Source: Leptospiraceae bacterium (GTDB lineage: Bacteria; Spirochaetota; Leptospiria; Leptospirales; Leptospiraceae). Taken from it: a stretch of 64,000 bases of DNA. Made by a program: the position numbers and the translations under genes. The first letter of the stretch is position 1; every line of letters begins with the position of its first letter. The stretch spans positions 1 through 64,000 of the forward strand of contig JADJSX010000007.1 in NCBI GenBank assembly GCA_016711485.1. Reading direction: 5' to 3'. Shown here piece by piece: positions 53,093 to 62,622 of this stretch. Below the pieces are notes generated by a model that worked only from the letters and a program-made list of their open reading frames with translations, had not been told where the DNA came from and did not search any database.

Positions 53093-53800
53093 ATGAATAT
53101 TAATAAACCGAAAAAACTTATTTTAATTTTAGTCTTAGGAACGTTAAATTGTGCACCGCAAATTTACAAAGAGTTACCGGGATTTGTCGCTGTCAAAAAC
53201 ATAGAAGGTACAAAAATGGAATACTTCCCACAGGCTACTAAGAACATTGGTTTTCGAGAAGATTTTGTACCAAACATAGATGAATTATTACAATTCAATT
53301 CTTTAGAGTCCTTGGAAATATCTTCTCCCGAGTTCAAAGAATTTGCAAAGTTAGCAAAATTACAAAAAATACAATCTTTGAATTTAAATGGGACAAGTAT
53401 AGTTTCACTTCAACCAATATCTGGATTTCAGAACTTACATACATTAATTCTGAATGAAACGGCAATTTCGGATTTAACTCCAATTTATAATTTAAAAAAG
53501 ATAACTAGATTGTCTCTCTCTAAAACGAAAATTTTGACTGTCGATTTTGTAAAACAATTTCCAGAGTTACGACATTTAGATATTCGAGAAACTGGAATAT
53601 CTGACTTAGAACCAATCAAAGAAAGTAAAAAACTTGTAGATATACAAATTGGAAATACGAAAGTAAAAACTATCAAACCACTTTTTGGGCTTAAAGACTT
53701 AACTTTTTTGGAACTTGATAATTTGGAAATTTCCGATTTAGAAATTACTGGAATTCGAAAAACATTGCCTTTTTTGAAAATCATTAGACGAGATCGCTAA
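53093..53800 (+). CDS. Leucine-rich-repeat lipoprotein
   Basis: The leader LILILVLGTLNCAP has a lipobox Cys. The mature part contains about six LRRs of the bacterial (internalin-like) type, with period 21-23: LNLNGTSIVSLQPISGFQNL, LILNETAISDLTPIYNLKKI, LDIRETGISDLEPIKESKKL and IQIGNTKVKTIKPLFGLKDL. LRR lipoproteins in Leptospira are numerous and probably bind host or environmental proteins; this one has no further domain. 235 residues. Confidence 0.85.
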   Translation: MNINKPKKLILILVLGTLNCAPQIYKELPGFVAVKNIEGTKMEYFPQATKNIGFREDFVPNIDELLQFNSLESLEISSPEFKEFAKLAKLQKIQSLNLNGTSIVSLQPISGFQNLHTLILNETAISDLTPIYNLKKITRLSLSKTKILTVDFVKQFPELRHLDIRETGISDLEPIKESKKLVDIQIGNTKVKTIKPLFGLKDLTFLELDNLEISDLEITGIRKTLPFLKIIRRDR

Positions 53801-53822
53801 TATACCCTTTGCCAAAAGTATA

Positions 53823-54464
53823 CTAATCGAATATACTCGATTCTCTACTTTCAATGGAAATCCAATCTCCCATTTTGACGGGCTCTTTTGAAACAAATGT
53901 TCCTGTCGAGTCAACTGTTTCTATGATAGTAATTTTTTTCCCGTTTATTGTGGCTATCGCATTCTTTTTCACATATCGCATTTTTAGGCTCCATGCATGA
54001 ATTGTTTCATTTTCGATTGAAATGACTCGTGCTTGAAATTTGTTTTTGTTGGGTGATTTTGACTCGTTCAAAAGAGTGGTGTTCTCTATGCCAATGGATG
54101 GGCTAATTTGTATCCCCTGCCCGTTTTTGGTTACTTGGATTTCATAGTGATCACAATCAAATCCCTGGATTAGAATCCAGCGAGCACCTAATGTTTTAGT
54201 AGAATAAACACTACACATTTCTGGGTGCAAATTCACTTCGCCTTTTTCGTTTTTAGAAACTACTCCTAACATTCGGATTTCTTCCCATTTTCGTTCTTCG
54301 TTAAAGGAAAGTTTTGATAAAATAAATTTGTTTTCTTCAACTAAAAGTTGTAAATTTTCAAATCCATTCCTAAATTTTTGCCTATCCGATATCCATACAC
54401 CATTTTCACTTGCATAGAGAATTCCAGAGAGTAAAAGGGTAATAAATATTTTTTTATTATGCAT
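53823..54464 (-). CDS. Secreted beta-rich protein, unknown
   Basis: The ATG at 54464 yields a signal peptide (KKIFITLLLSGILYASENG); the longer frame from 54542 has no convincing leader. The mature part of about 190 residues is strand-rich, with GVWISDRQKFRNGFENLQ, GARWILIQGFDCDHYEIQVT and a late IATINGKKITIIETVDSTGT. No family is recognised. It is convergent with the LRR gene and divergent from the M30-like protease. Confidence 0.55.
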   Translation of the reverse strand: MHNKKIFITLLLSGILYASENGVWISDRQKFRNGFENLQLLVEENKFILSKLSFNEERKWEEIRMLGVVSKNEKGEVNLHPEMCSVYSTKTLGARWILIQGFDCDHYEIQVTKNGQGIQISPSIGIENTTLLNESKSPNKNKFQARVISIENETIHAWSLKMRYVKKNAIATINGKKITIIETVDSTGTFVSKEPVKMGDWISIESRESSIFD

Positions 54465-54569
54465 TTGGAAATTTGACCTTTTAGATTTGTTATTATGTTT
54501 AGAAAACTGAAGTATAATTGTTTGTATTAAATCATTTGACAATCTTTATCCGAGGAATTTCCCTAGATT

Positions 54570-56084
54570 ATGAATTTAAATTCTTTTTTATTGATAACAA
54601 TTAAACTTCTTCTGATATCATCTTTTTTTGTTTCCTGTTATCAATCTAAATCTACTCCCATAATTGAAAAAAATACTATTGGCCTTTTATCACTTCAATA
54701 TTTAATAAACTCTCAGAATCAATGTGATACAAAAAAAGGAGGATTTTGGGCAAGAAATTTAACCCTTTCCTCACAAAGCAGTTATTGCGTATTTTCCTCT
54801 CTTGTTGCATCTTCAAACAATGTAGACTTATATTTAGAAAATGGCTTATCTACAAATTTAAATTATAATGCTGTTGTAAATGCATTTGAATCTAATATAC
54901 TTCCAATTGAAACAGATGCATTTGGGGCTCCTTCTGATATTAATCAAGATGGAAAAGTAACTGTATTGATTTTGGATATAAAGGATGGAGCTACTATCAC
55001 TTCCGGATTCGTAGCTGGTTTTGTGGACCCAGCTAGTTTTTATTCAGATAGTATATCAAGTCCAATTCGCTCCAACCAACGGGAAATTTTATTTATGGAT
55101 GGGGTGGAACTTCTACGATTGCGAGATAGGGATTTAAACAATGGAAAACCGGATACATTTTTATCTACTTTAGCACACGAATTACAACATTTGATTCGAT
55201 TTCAATATGCTCAAGGCGGAGATGATACTTGGATTGATGAGGGAACGAGTGAGGTTAGCAGTGATTTGGCGGGGTATGGTCCACAGAGTGCAAGAATAAA
55301 TTGTTTTAAAGGAGATTCATCTAGTTCGATTTCTTGCAGTGGTGGAATTGGTAGTACTAGTTCAGGCAGTCCTTCCTTATTCAGATGGAATAGTAACCTA
55401 AAAAATTATGCATATGCTTATAGTTTCATGAAATACATGTATGAAATTTCTGGGTCTAACTCAACTCAAAAAAATACTTTTTTCAGAAATACTGTTAAGG
55501 GATTTAACGGAACTAGAGCGAATAACGCATATAATTTCGTGTCTCTATTTATGGAAACATCTAGTTTTGATTCCGGTGTGTTAAGTTCGGATAATAAAAC
55601 TGCGTTTAAAAGAATAATGGCATCTTTTCTTGGACAAGCTGTAGGTTATAATTTACAAAACGTATACTTTGGTAATACGACTGCGGTAAATATTGACTTG
55701 GTTCGGACAACGTACCCTCTTCCTCCGGCTCTTACTAGTTTAGCTTCTCCCGCATTTTCTGCCATAGCAAAACCTTCTACGATCAATTTAAATCCATCTC
55801 AAACTAGTAGAATTCTCGGTCTCACAAATGGGATTACATCTGGTTCAACAGATTTCGTGATAGTCAAAAGTAGTCCAATCGAATTTCTTATTTTTAATGG
55901 AGATAATATTGGGTCTACAACTAACGTTTCTTCCGCAAGTTTTGATTTTTCGGAACCACTCCAATACCCAGAATTAGATATAAATACTGGTGCTGAAATT
56001 ATTTGCCCAAATGAACATTTGAATAAAATAAACAATATAGAGAAAATTAAATACAATCTAAAACTCTACAAACAAGAAAACTAA
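54570..56084 (+). CDS. M30-like zinc metalloprotease lipoprotein
   Basis: The 504-residue exported protein has a lipoprotein leader (LLLISSFFVSCYQ). The protease domain carries LSTLAHELQHLIRFQYAQGG with HELQH (about residues 205-209) and the third ligand in WIDEGTSEVSSDLAGYG, the gluzincin pattern of the hyicolysin/M30 group. FGAPSDINQDGKVTVLILDI and NQREILFMDG precede it. The last 150 residues, from SLASPAFSAIAKPSTINLN, form a probable beta-sandwich tail. It may be a surface protease. The 56086 gene begins one base later. Confidence 0.8.
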   Translation: MNLNSFLLITIKLLLISSFFVSCYQSKSTPIIEKNTIGLLSLQYLINSQNQCDTKKGGFWARNLTLSSQSSYCVFSSLVASSNNVDLYLENGLSTNLNYNAVVNAFESNILPIETDAFGAPSDINQDGKVTVLILDIKDGATITSGFVAGFVDPASFYSDSISSPIRSNQREILFMDGVELLRLRDRDLNNGKPDTFLSTLAHELQHLIRFQYAQGGDDTWIDEGTSEVSSDLAGYGPQSARINCFKGDSSSSISCSGGIGSTSSGSPSLFRWNSNLKNYAYAYSFMKYMYEISGSNSTQKNTFFRNTVKGFNGTRANNAYNFVSLFMETSSFDSGVLSSDNKTAFKRIMASFLGQAVGYNLQNVYFGNTTAVNIDLVRTTYPLPPALTSLASPAFSAIAKPSTINLNPSQTSRILGLTNGITSGSTDFVIVKSSPIEFLIFNGDNIGSTTNVSSASFDFSEPLQYPELDINTGAEIICPNEHLNKINNIEKIKYNLKLYKQEN

Positions 56085-56085
56085 A

Positions 56086-56772
56086 ATGTATTTTAGACTA
56101 ATTTTTGTGTTTATTGTTTATTTCTCTAATTTAGTCACAATTCAAACACAAGAAAATTACCTAGTTTTAAATCGTGCCGCAGAATTGTTCCAGAAAGAAA
56201 AAATAGAAATTAAAAATTATAGAGTAAAACAAGAAGTAACCTCTACGATTAAAGAACCATCTGGGTCCGTAGTAGAAAAAAGAATCCAAACTGGGTATTT
56301 TCAAAGTCCTGACAGTTATATTTTTTCCTGTAGAGAAATCGAAATAAATGGGATAAAACAAATCCTATCAAAACCGTTAATCGAAAAAACTAGTAAATCA
56401 GAAATAGATTGGTTATCTAAAGAAGGAATTTCTCAGCATAATTTTCAAACCTTGTCTTCAGATTCCAAGATAGTAAAGTATCTTGTAACACCACAAAAAA
56501 TTAAACCTGGATATTATAGAGGGCAAATTTGGATACATCAAGATACTGCTAGAATCATAAAAATACTAAAAGAGCCAATTATTAAAAAAAAAGAACTAAT
56601 GAAATATTCATTAGAATTGAATTTTGAATCAAAAGACTCATTCCAAGCCCCGAAAAACACTCGATTAATTTCGGCATATCAAATACAAAATCGGACCACA
56701 GAAATCACAATCGAAGTTAAATTTGAAGAATACCAATTTAACCTAGATCTAAGTCGGGAACTCCCTAAATGA
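56086..56772 (+). CDS. Exported LolA-like protein
   Basis: A signal peptide (RLIFVFIVYFSNLVTIQTQE) is followed by 200 strand-rich residues, for example KIEIKNYRVKQEVTSTIKEP, GYYRGQIWIHQDTARIIKIL and TTEITIEVKFEEYQF. This pattern resembles LolA/LppX-type outer-membrane lipoprotein-sorting proteins, but the match is judged by eye. It is coupled to the protease gene one base upstream. Confidence 0.5.
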   Translation: MYFRLIFVFIVYFSNLVTIQTQENYLVLNRAAELFQKEKIEIKNYRVKQEVTSTIKEPSGSVVEKRIQTGYFQSPDSYIFSCREIEINGIKQILSKPLIEKTSKSEIDWLSKEGISQHNFQTLSSDSKIVKYLVTPQKIKPGYYRGQIWIHQDTARIIKILKEPIIKKKELMKYSLELNFESKDSFQAPKNTRLISAYQIQNRTTEITIEVKFEEYQFNLDLSRELPK

Positions 56773-56874
56773 TGTCTAAAGGAAAGAGTTTATGCTTGCA
56801 AAATATTCTAATTTTAAACACATAGATAGTAATTACTGATAGGGTAATATTCTGCGAGATTTTAACATTATATC

Positions 56875-58374
56875 ATGAATCAACTTTTAACAAACTTCAT
56901 TTCTTTAGGCGATACAGGTAATATTTGTTACTTGCAAGGGGTTCTTAAAGATATAGATTTTACAGATTCGTCCAGTCTTGAAAGTAAAATAAGTGAGTTA
57001 AATAACAAAAAAATTACCAGGCTGTTTTTGATTAATTCTTCAAAAAATGACAACAGTAATGACAAATTTATAGAGTTATTACAAAAGAATGGAATTCAAA
57101 TCTACCGTTATTCACCAGATTCAGAAATTAAAGAACAAATTGAATTATTTGAATCCATATTTGATTCAAATAAACAAGGAAATATTTCTATCCTATATGG
57201 AGAAATTTCAACAACTGTCATAGAACTTGCAATTAAAATAGTTTTATATAACAATCCAAATTTATCAGTCGAAGAAGTTTATACATATTTTTCTAGTGAA
57301 GAATTAGACATTGTAACAATAAATGAATTTAAAGAATACATTTATTTTTTAGAAAATGACCCTTATATTCTTACTAAACCTGACCGAAGAGAGTTTAATC
57401 GAAATAAACCGCAATCAAAAACCGAGCAAACTGTATCTGAAAAATCAAGTGTTGTAGAAGAGTCTCAGTCTAATACTGCGTTCACTCTCAATTTAAACTC
57501 ACTCAAAACATCTAATCTAGATGATGAAAAACTTTTAACCGAAACTCAGAAAATGGATTTTAATCTAAATTCTCTTATCGAATCTGATTTTGAAAAGGAA
57601 GAATCTCCTGAAGAACATTATGAAAAACTAAAAAACACTGCACGTGTAGAAGTTGAAGATAGTCTTTCATTAGATGTAGATTTATCAGATGAAATCGAAT
57701 ACATTAGTTCATTGGAAAGTTTAATTCCTCCTTCAAAAGATAAAATTTCAATCGTCGAAATTAATACCGTCCCGTTAGAAGAAATAATTGAATCTTCTAA
57801 AATCCCTAACGCAACGATAGATTACACGAATAAACAATTTATTGATTTTGATGCGATAATCGAAGATGAAATAGAACAAGGAATTATATCAGAAGAATTA
57901 GGATTAAACGTATCCTCTACAATACTAGATGATTTTTTTCCTAAGTCGATAGATTTTGATGATATTATTTCGGAGAAGAACACAGACTCATTCTCCTTGG
58001 AAGAACATTTTGCAAATACAGATGCAAACTCAGCAATTAATTTAGATATAATGGACACAAAGGCAAATATTGATTTGTCGTTCCCTCCTCCAATTCCTGA
58101 TTTGGAAGATTTGTTAGATGGAGATATTCAATTAAAAGCAGATACTTCGCTGGAAAATGATCATCTAGTTGACCCAAGTCAAACATTTATGGTTAAACGA
58201 ATCAATGATGTTATTAAAAAAGAAGTTTTAAATGAAGAATCTAAAGGCAAAATTCCTGTTTCTGATTTAGTTAAAGTAGATACAAAATCAGAAAAATCTA
58301 TTTCAGATACGCCCGACCCTACTCAACCGAAAATATCTAGCCCTAAATTTAATCCAATTCAGTTAGATGATTAA
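56875..58374 (+). CDS. Long acidic protein with possible DSP-like N-terminus
   Basis: The first 165 residues look like a compact domain: GNICYLQGVLKDIDFTDSSS, KITRLFLINSSKNDNSN, IQIYRYSPDSEIKEQIELFE and ISILYGEISTTVIELAIKIV. This order recalls dual-specificity phosphatases, with the P-loop region lacking the catalytic Cys-x5-Arg, so at most a pseudophosphatase. Residues 180-499 are rich in Asp, Glu and Ser with short repeats of the type LDVDLSDEIEYISSLESL, and are probably disordered. No signal peptide. Function unknown. It stands before meaB with a 50-base gap. Confidence 0.5.
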   Translation: MNQLLTNFISLGDTGNICYLQGVLKDIDFTDSSSLESKISELNNKKITRLFLINSSKNDNSNDKFIELLQKNGIQIYRYSPDSEIKEQIELFESIFDSNKQGNISILYGEISTTVIELAIKIVLYNNPNLSVEEVYTYFSSEELDIVTINEFKEYIYFLENDPYILTKPDRREFNRNKPQSKTEQTVSEKSSVVEESQSNTAFTLNLNSLKTSNLDDEKLLTETQKMDFNLNSLIESDFEKEESPEEHYEKLKNTARVEVEDSLSLDVDLSDEIEYISSLESLIPPSKDKISIVEINTVPLEEIIESSKIPNATIDYTNKQFIDFDAIIEDEIEQGIISEELGLNVSSTILDDFFPKSIDFDDIISEKNTDSFSLEEHFANTDANSAINLDIMDTKANIDLSFPPPIPDLEDLLDGDIQLKADTSLENDHLVDPSQTFMVKRINDVIKKEVLNEESKGKIPVSDLVKVDTKSEKSISDTPDPTQPKISSPKFNPIQLDD

Positions 58375-58424
58375 TTTCATTTATCTAAACAATGATAATC
58401 TGAAATATTTCTTTTGACAATTCC

Positions 58425-59426
58425 ATGAATGGAACGACCATTGAAATTACTATGAGTTATACTCCTGAAGAATTAATCCAAGGCATTCTAGAAGGAAATA
58501 GGAGAGCATTAGCAAAATCTATTACCCTAATTGAAAGTAGTCGTGAATCAGACACAAAACTCGCCGATGAAATTATTGCAGGAGTTTCAACTAAACATAT
58601 ATCCTCTATACGGATCGGGATCAGCGGCGTTCCGGGCGCAGGAAAATCAACCTTCATTGAAGCATTTGGAATGTATGTAATTTCGTTAGGGAAAAAAGTT
58701 GCAGTTCTGGCAGTTGATCCAACTTCTCCCATAACAGGGGGTAGCATACTAGGGGATAAGACTCGTATGCCAGAATTAACCCAAAGTATAAATGCGTTTA
58801 TACGCCCTTCACCCTCAAGCGGTAATTTAGGCGGAGTTACTCGCAAAACTAAGGACACCATCTTACTTTGCGAAGCAGCCGGTTATGAAGTGATAATTGT
58901 TGAAACTGTAGGTGTAGGGCAATCAGAAGTAGCCGTTGCTGATATGACAGATATTTTCTTGTTACTGTTACTTGCAGGTGCTGGTGACGAATTACAAGGA
59001 ATTAAAAAAGGTATTATGGAAATGGCAGACATAATATTAATAAATAAAGCAGATGGAAATAATAAAATCAATGCAGAAAATGCTCGCCATGAATTTGAAA
59101 ATGCTCTTCGATTATTTAAACCTAAATACAAATATTGGACTTCTCCTGTTATTACAATTAGTTCACTTTTAAAACAAGGAATCCCTGATGTTTGGCGGAA
59201 AATTCAAAATTTCATTTCCGCCTCAGGTGAAGAACTAATCATGAATCGAAAGATACAGTATGAAAAATGGCTTTGGTCTTATTTGCAAAATAAAATATAC
59301 TACGAAATTCAGCATCTAAAAGAAAGTAATCTTCAAGTTTTAAAACTACAAGAAGATGTAAAAGAAAATCGAATTTCAATTCGAATGGCAGTTGAATCAA
59401 TCTTACACGAATACAAAAAATCATGA
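58425..59426 (+). CDS. meaB: MeaB/ArgK-type G-protein chaperone
   Basis: MeaB-type GTPases protect and reactivate B12-dependent mutases such as methylmalonyl-CoA mutase. The 333-residue protein has the SRP-like G-domain: IRIGISGVPGAGKSTFIEAF (P-loop), VAVLAVDPTSPITGGSILGD with TRMPELTQ, and VIIVETVGVGQSEVAVADMT (switch II) plus DIILINKADGNNK (NKAD). The start may be the ATG at 58452. No mutase gene is in the window. It precedes the ammonium-transporter fusion by 15 bases. Confidence 0.88.
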   Translation: MNGTTIEITMSYTPEELIQGILEGNRRALAKSITLIESSRESDTKLADEIIAGVSTKHISSIRIGISGVPGAGKSTFIEAFGMYVISLGKKVAVLAVDPTSPITGGSILGDKTRMPELTQSINAFIRPSPSSGNLGGVTRKTKDTILLCEAAGYEVIIVETVGVGQSEVAVADMTDIFLLLLLAGAGDELQGIKKGIMEMADIILINKADGNNKINAENARHEFENALRLFKPKYKYWTSPVITISSLLKQGIPDVWRKIQNFISASGEELIMNRKIQYEKWLWSYLQNKIYYEIQHLKESNLQVLKLQEDVKENRISIRMAVESILHEYKKS

Positions 59427-59441
59427 GAGTCAATAAAGATA

Positions 59442-61574
59442 ATGCTTAAAACAAATTTCGATATTCTTTGGATGATTATATGTTCAGGCCTTGTATTTTT
59501 TATGCAGGCTGGCTTTTTATGTTTAGAATCGGGACTCACTCGAACGAAAAATTCGATCAATGTGGCAATTAAAAATATTACTGATTTTGGAATTGCAACG
59601 TTAGTTTACTATTCTATTGGATTTGGAATAATGTATGGAAATTCAAATTCTGGTTTAATTGGAACAAATTTATTTTTTCCGGATTTTTCGGTTGAACGTC
59701 CAGAAATTCCTGTATTCTTTCTGTTTCAGCTTATGTTTTGCGGAACTGCGGCAACTATTGTATCTGGTGCTGTTGCAGAGAGAATGAAGTTTAGTGCTTA
59801 TTTAATAGTAACCGCAATAATTTCTTCGACCATTTATCCATTATTTGGACATTGGGCTTGGGGAAAAAATTTAGGAGATTGGGAAAGTATTTCCGGATGG
59901 CTCGGTAAAATGGGTTTTGTAGACTTTGCTGGCTCTACAGTTGTACATAGTATAGGTGGATGGGTTGGGCTTGCCGCTATGATTCTGATAGGAAGTAGAT
60001 CAGGAAAATTCGGAGAAAATGGATCCGTTCGAAATATTACAGGTCACAACTTACCAATTGCAATGTTAGGCACACTCATTCTTTGGTTTGGATGGATTGG
60101 TTTTAATGGCGGTAGTACTCTTTCCTTTTCAGCTAAAATTCCTAGCATTATCGCCAATACAATGTTAGCCGCAGCGGGAGGAATGGCTTCTGCATTAATT
60201 TATGGCTGGATTCGATTGAAGTATGCTGAAGCTACTTTACCTTTGAATGGTGCATTAGCAGGATTAGTCTCAATTACAGCGGGTTGTAATGCAGTGAGTC
60301 CGTTAGAGGCGATGTTCATTGGTCTTATTTCGGGTATTCTAATGTTTGAAACAAGAATATTATTAGAAAAAGTTAAACTCGATGACGCTGTAGGTGCAAT
60401 CCCTGTTCACCTCATGGGTGGAGTATGGGGAACTTTGGCGGTTGGAATTTTTGGTGATTTGGAAATTCTTTCAACCGGGTTAAATCGAATGGACCAAATT
60501 AAAGTTCAATTTTTGGGAGTGGTTTCTTGTGCGGGAGTCGCATTCGGAATGAGTTTTATCCTTTTAGGAGTTATCAATTATTTTTATAAACTAAGAGTTT
60601 CAGAAACTAACGAAAGACAAGGTTTAAATTATGCAGAACACCGTGCTACGACGGAACTAACAGATTTATTTTTAGAAATGGATTATCAAAAACGTACAGG
60701 TGATTTGAGTCAGAACCTCTCAATCGAACCTTTCACGGAAGTCGGACAAATTGCAGAAAGATATAATCTAGTACTTGATAAAATTAGAACAAACATCAAA
60801 GAAAAGGAAACTTTAACGAATCAATTAGAATTAAATCTGAATTTAATCCAGAGAGATTTATCTACTGCTCAAAAAATTCAGTCAAGTATACTGTCTAAAA
60901 ATGATAGAACGATCGGAGAACTAGAAATAGCTATTCGATATTTGCCACTGGTAGAGGTCGGAGGAGATTTTTTTGACATTACAGAACTTCGTCCGGGGTT
61001 AATCCGTGTATTCCTCGCAGATGCAACTGGACATGGAGTGCAGGCGGCATTGATTACGATGGCAATCAAAACAATTTACGAATCATTAAAAAAAGGAATT
61101 TATAGTGTTCAAGAATTATTGTACTATCTAAACAAAGAATTTTTGCAGTCATTTCAGAATTTAAATCAATTTTTTACATGTATTATTGTAGATATAGATA
61201 CAAATAAGAATAAACTTCGTTATTCTTCCGCAGGTCATCCACCTCAATATTTAATCAATAATCATCAAATCACTAAGTTAGAAAAAACAGGAAAAATTGT
61301 AGGGGTCATAAATAATACAGAATATTCTTCAAAAGAATTCGAGTTCAATGCAACTAGTCAGTTACTTCTTTTTACGGACGGGCTTACTGAAGAGTGGAAT
61401 GCAGAAAAAGAGGAATTTGGGGAAGAAAGATTAGAGAATCTAATTGAAAACTCAGAAAATACTCCTATAAACAAATACATTGATCAAATTTTGAAAATAC
61501 AAAAAGAATTTCTGGGAGGTATTCCTTCTCAAGACGATATATCCATAATTGGGATTCACCGCGCCAAAAACTAA
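59442..61574 (+). CDS. Ammonium transporter fused to HAMP-like and PP2C (SpoIIE) domains
   Basis: The first 395 residues are an Amt channel with 11 membrane segments. The twin-His pore and key Asp are present: VDFAGSTVVHSIGG (Asp161, His169) and IPVHLMGGVWGT (His323). LMFCGTAATIVSGAVAERM holds the outer Phe gate. A HAMP-like linker (about 405-452: EVGQIAERYNLVLDKI) and a coiled coil lead to a PP2C/SpoIIE domain with VEVGGDFFDI (Asp509), ADATGHGVQAALI (Asp527), YSSAGHPPQY and LLFTDGLTEE (Asp646). It probably senses or carries ammonium and dephosphorylates a protein partner in the cytoplasm. Confidence 0.9.
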   Translation: MLKTNFDILWMIICSGLVFFMQAGFLCLESGLTRTKNSINVAIKNITDFGIATLVYYSIGFGIMYGNSNSGLIGTNLFFPDFSVERPEIPVFFLFQLMFCGTAATIVSGAVAERMKFSAYLIVTAIISSTIYPLFGHWAWGKNLGDWESISGWLGKMGFVDFAGSTVVHSIGGWVGLAAMILIGSRSGKFGENGSVRNITGHNLPIAMLGTLILWFGWIGFNGGSTLSFSAKIPSIIANTMLAAAGGMASALIYGWIRLKYAEATLPLNGALAGLVSITAGCNAVSPLEAMFIGLISGILMFETRILLEKVKLDDAVGAIPVHLMGGVWGTLAVGIFGDLEILSTGLNRMDQIKVQFLGVVSCAGVAFGMSFILLGVINYFYKLRVSETNERQGLNYAEHRATTELTDLFLEMDYQKRTGDLSQNLSIEPFTEVGQIAERYNLVLDKIRTNIKEKETLTNQLELNLNLIQRDLSTAQKIQSSILSKNDRTIGELEIAIRYLPLVEVGGDFFDITELRPGLIRVFLADATGHGVQAALITMAIKTIYESLKKGIYSVQELLYYLNKEFLQSFQNLNQFFTCIIVDIDTNKNKLRYSSAGHPPQYLINNHQITKLEKTGKIVGVINNTEYSSKEFEFNATSQLLLFTDGLTEEWNAEKEEFGEERLENLIENSENTPINKYIDQILKIQKEFLGGIPSQDDISIIGIHRAKN

Positions 61575-61578
61575 AAAA

Positions 61579-62067
61579 TTATTTTTTCTTTTTCTTCTTA
61601 CTGATGACGGTCTTTGACTTTTTGGATAGTATGGTCTTTTTTTTAGAAGCCGGTTTTTTTAACTTTACAGGGAGTTTTTTGTTATTTGTCACTGCCTTCT
61701 TTTTTGCTGAAATAGATTTGTATTTTGCAAGATAGGATTTTTTAGGTTTAGCCATCTTAGCCGCTTCTACGGCTTTATTAATCCATTTTGGCAAATCATC
61801 ATTAGACTCAAGAATGTCGAGAGGCAAACGCCAATAAGACATAGAAATAGGTTTACCATTTTTTGCTTCATAACTAAAAGGTTTCATATTTGCTTGAATA
61901 TAATCTTTGATATTGGACTCCCCTACTTTGAGATATAACACTCCGTCAGCCACCAATCCAAACATTAAGTCTCCTGAATAGATGCCGTGACCGCCAAACA
62001 TTGCCCTAATCGTAACATTTCCTGCAATTGATAATCGTTCCAATACAAACTCTAGATAGGATTCCAT
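61579..62067 (-). CDS. TfoX N-terminal-domain protein with lysine-rich tail
   Basis: Residues 1-105 form a TfoX/Sxy-like domain: ESYLEFVLERLSIAGNVTIR, MFGGHGIYSGDLMFGLVADG, VLYLKVGESNIKDYI and PISMSYWRLPLDILES. The last 55 residues are almost all Lys, Ala, Ser and Thr (KKSYLAKYKSISAKKKAVTN onward), like histone-H1-type or nucleic-acid-binding tails. TfoX proteins aid competence in some bacteria, but small stand-alone TfoX-N proteins are widespread and uncharacterised. It converges with the Amt fusion gene; the stop codons are 5 bases apart. Confidence 0.8.
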   Translation of the reverse strand: MESYLEFVLERLSIAGNVTIRAMFGGHGIYSGDLMFGLVADGVLYLKVGESNIKDYIQANMKPFSYEAKNGKPISMSYWRLPLDILESNDDLPKWINKAVEAAKMAKPKKSYLAKYKSISAKKKAVTNNKKLPVKLKKPASKKKTILSKKSKTVISKKKKKK

Positions 62068-62223
62068 TCTTTACTCCCGTATTAAAATTTTACAAACATG
62101 ATTACTCTTTTAACCAAATTGGATAAGGAAAATGAAAATTGTAAATCAATATTTGATAAATTTATTATTGGTAGGAAAATATTTTTCAAATATCAAACGT
62201 ATTTTGACTAGAATCTATAAATT

Positions 62224-62622
62224 TTATTCAGTTCCAAGGTTTAGTTTTTTTATCCTTGCTTTTTTTAAAATGTCTATTAAAAGAATAAAAGACTCGTAAG
62301 GGACTTTCTTTTCTACATTTACACTAACAACTTTATCAGAAAACTTTCCTTGTGTGGCGAATTGAGTTAGTTCTTCCTGTGAGATTTCCTTTTCGTCCAA
62401 ATAGAATTTTTCATGTAATTTTACGGATATTTGTATATCTGGAGAAAGTTCCGAATTCCCTGTTTTGCTTTTTGGTAAATCTATTTCAAGTTGTTTAAAG
62501 TTTTTGGCAAAACTCACACTCATCATAACAAAAATTAATAGTATGAAGATAATATCCATTAGGCTAGACATGTCAAGTGGAGTCTCTCTATTCCTTCTAA
62601 GTTTTTTAGGGGAATAACGCAT
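62224..62622 (-). CDS. ExbD/TolR-type biopolymer transport protein
   Basis: The 132-residue protein has the ExbD layout: a basic start RYSPKKLRRNRETPLDMSSL, one membrane segment MDIIFILLIFVMMSVSFAKN with the proton-relay Asp just inside it, and a periplasmic domain with KNFKQLEIDLPKSKTGNSEL and VSVNVEKKVPYESFILLIDI. It works with ExbB-type motors to energise outer-membrane processes. Its start follows the ExbB-like stop with no gap. Confidence 0.88.
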   Translation of the reverse strand: MRYSPKKLRRNRETPLDMSSLMDIIFILLIFVMMSVSFAKNFKQLEIDLPKSKTGNSELSPDIQISVKLHEKFYLDEKEISQEELTQFATQGKFSDKVVSVNVEKKVPYESFILLIDILKKARIKKLNLGTE

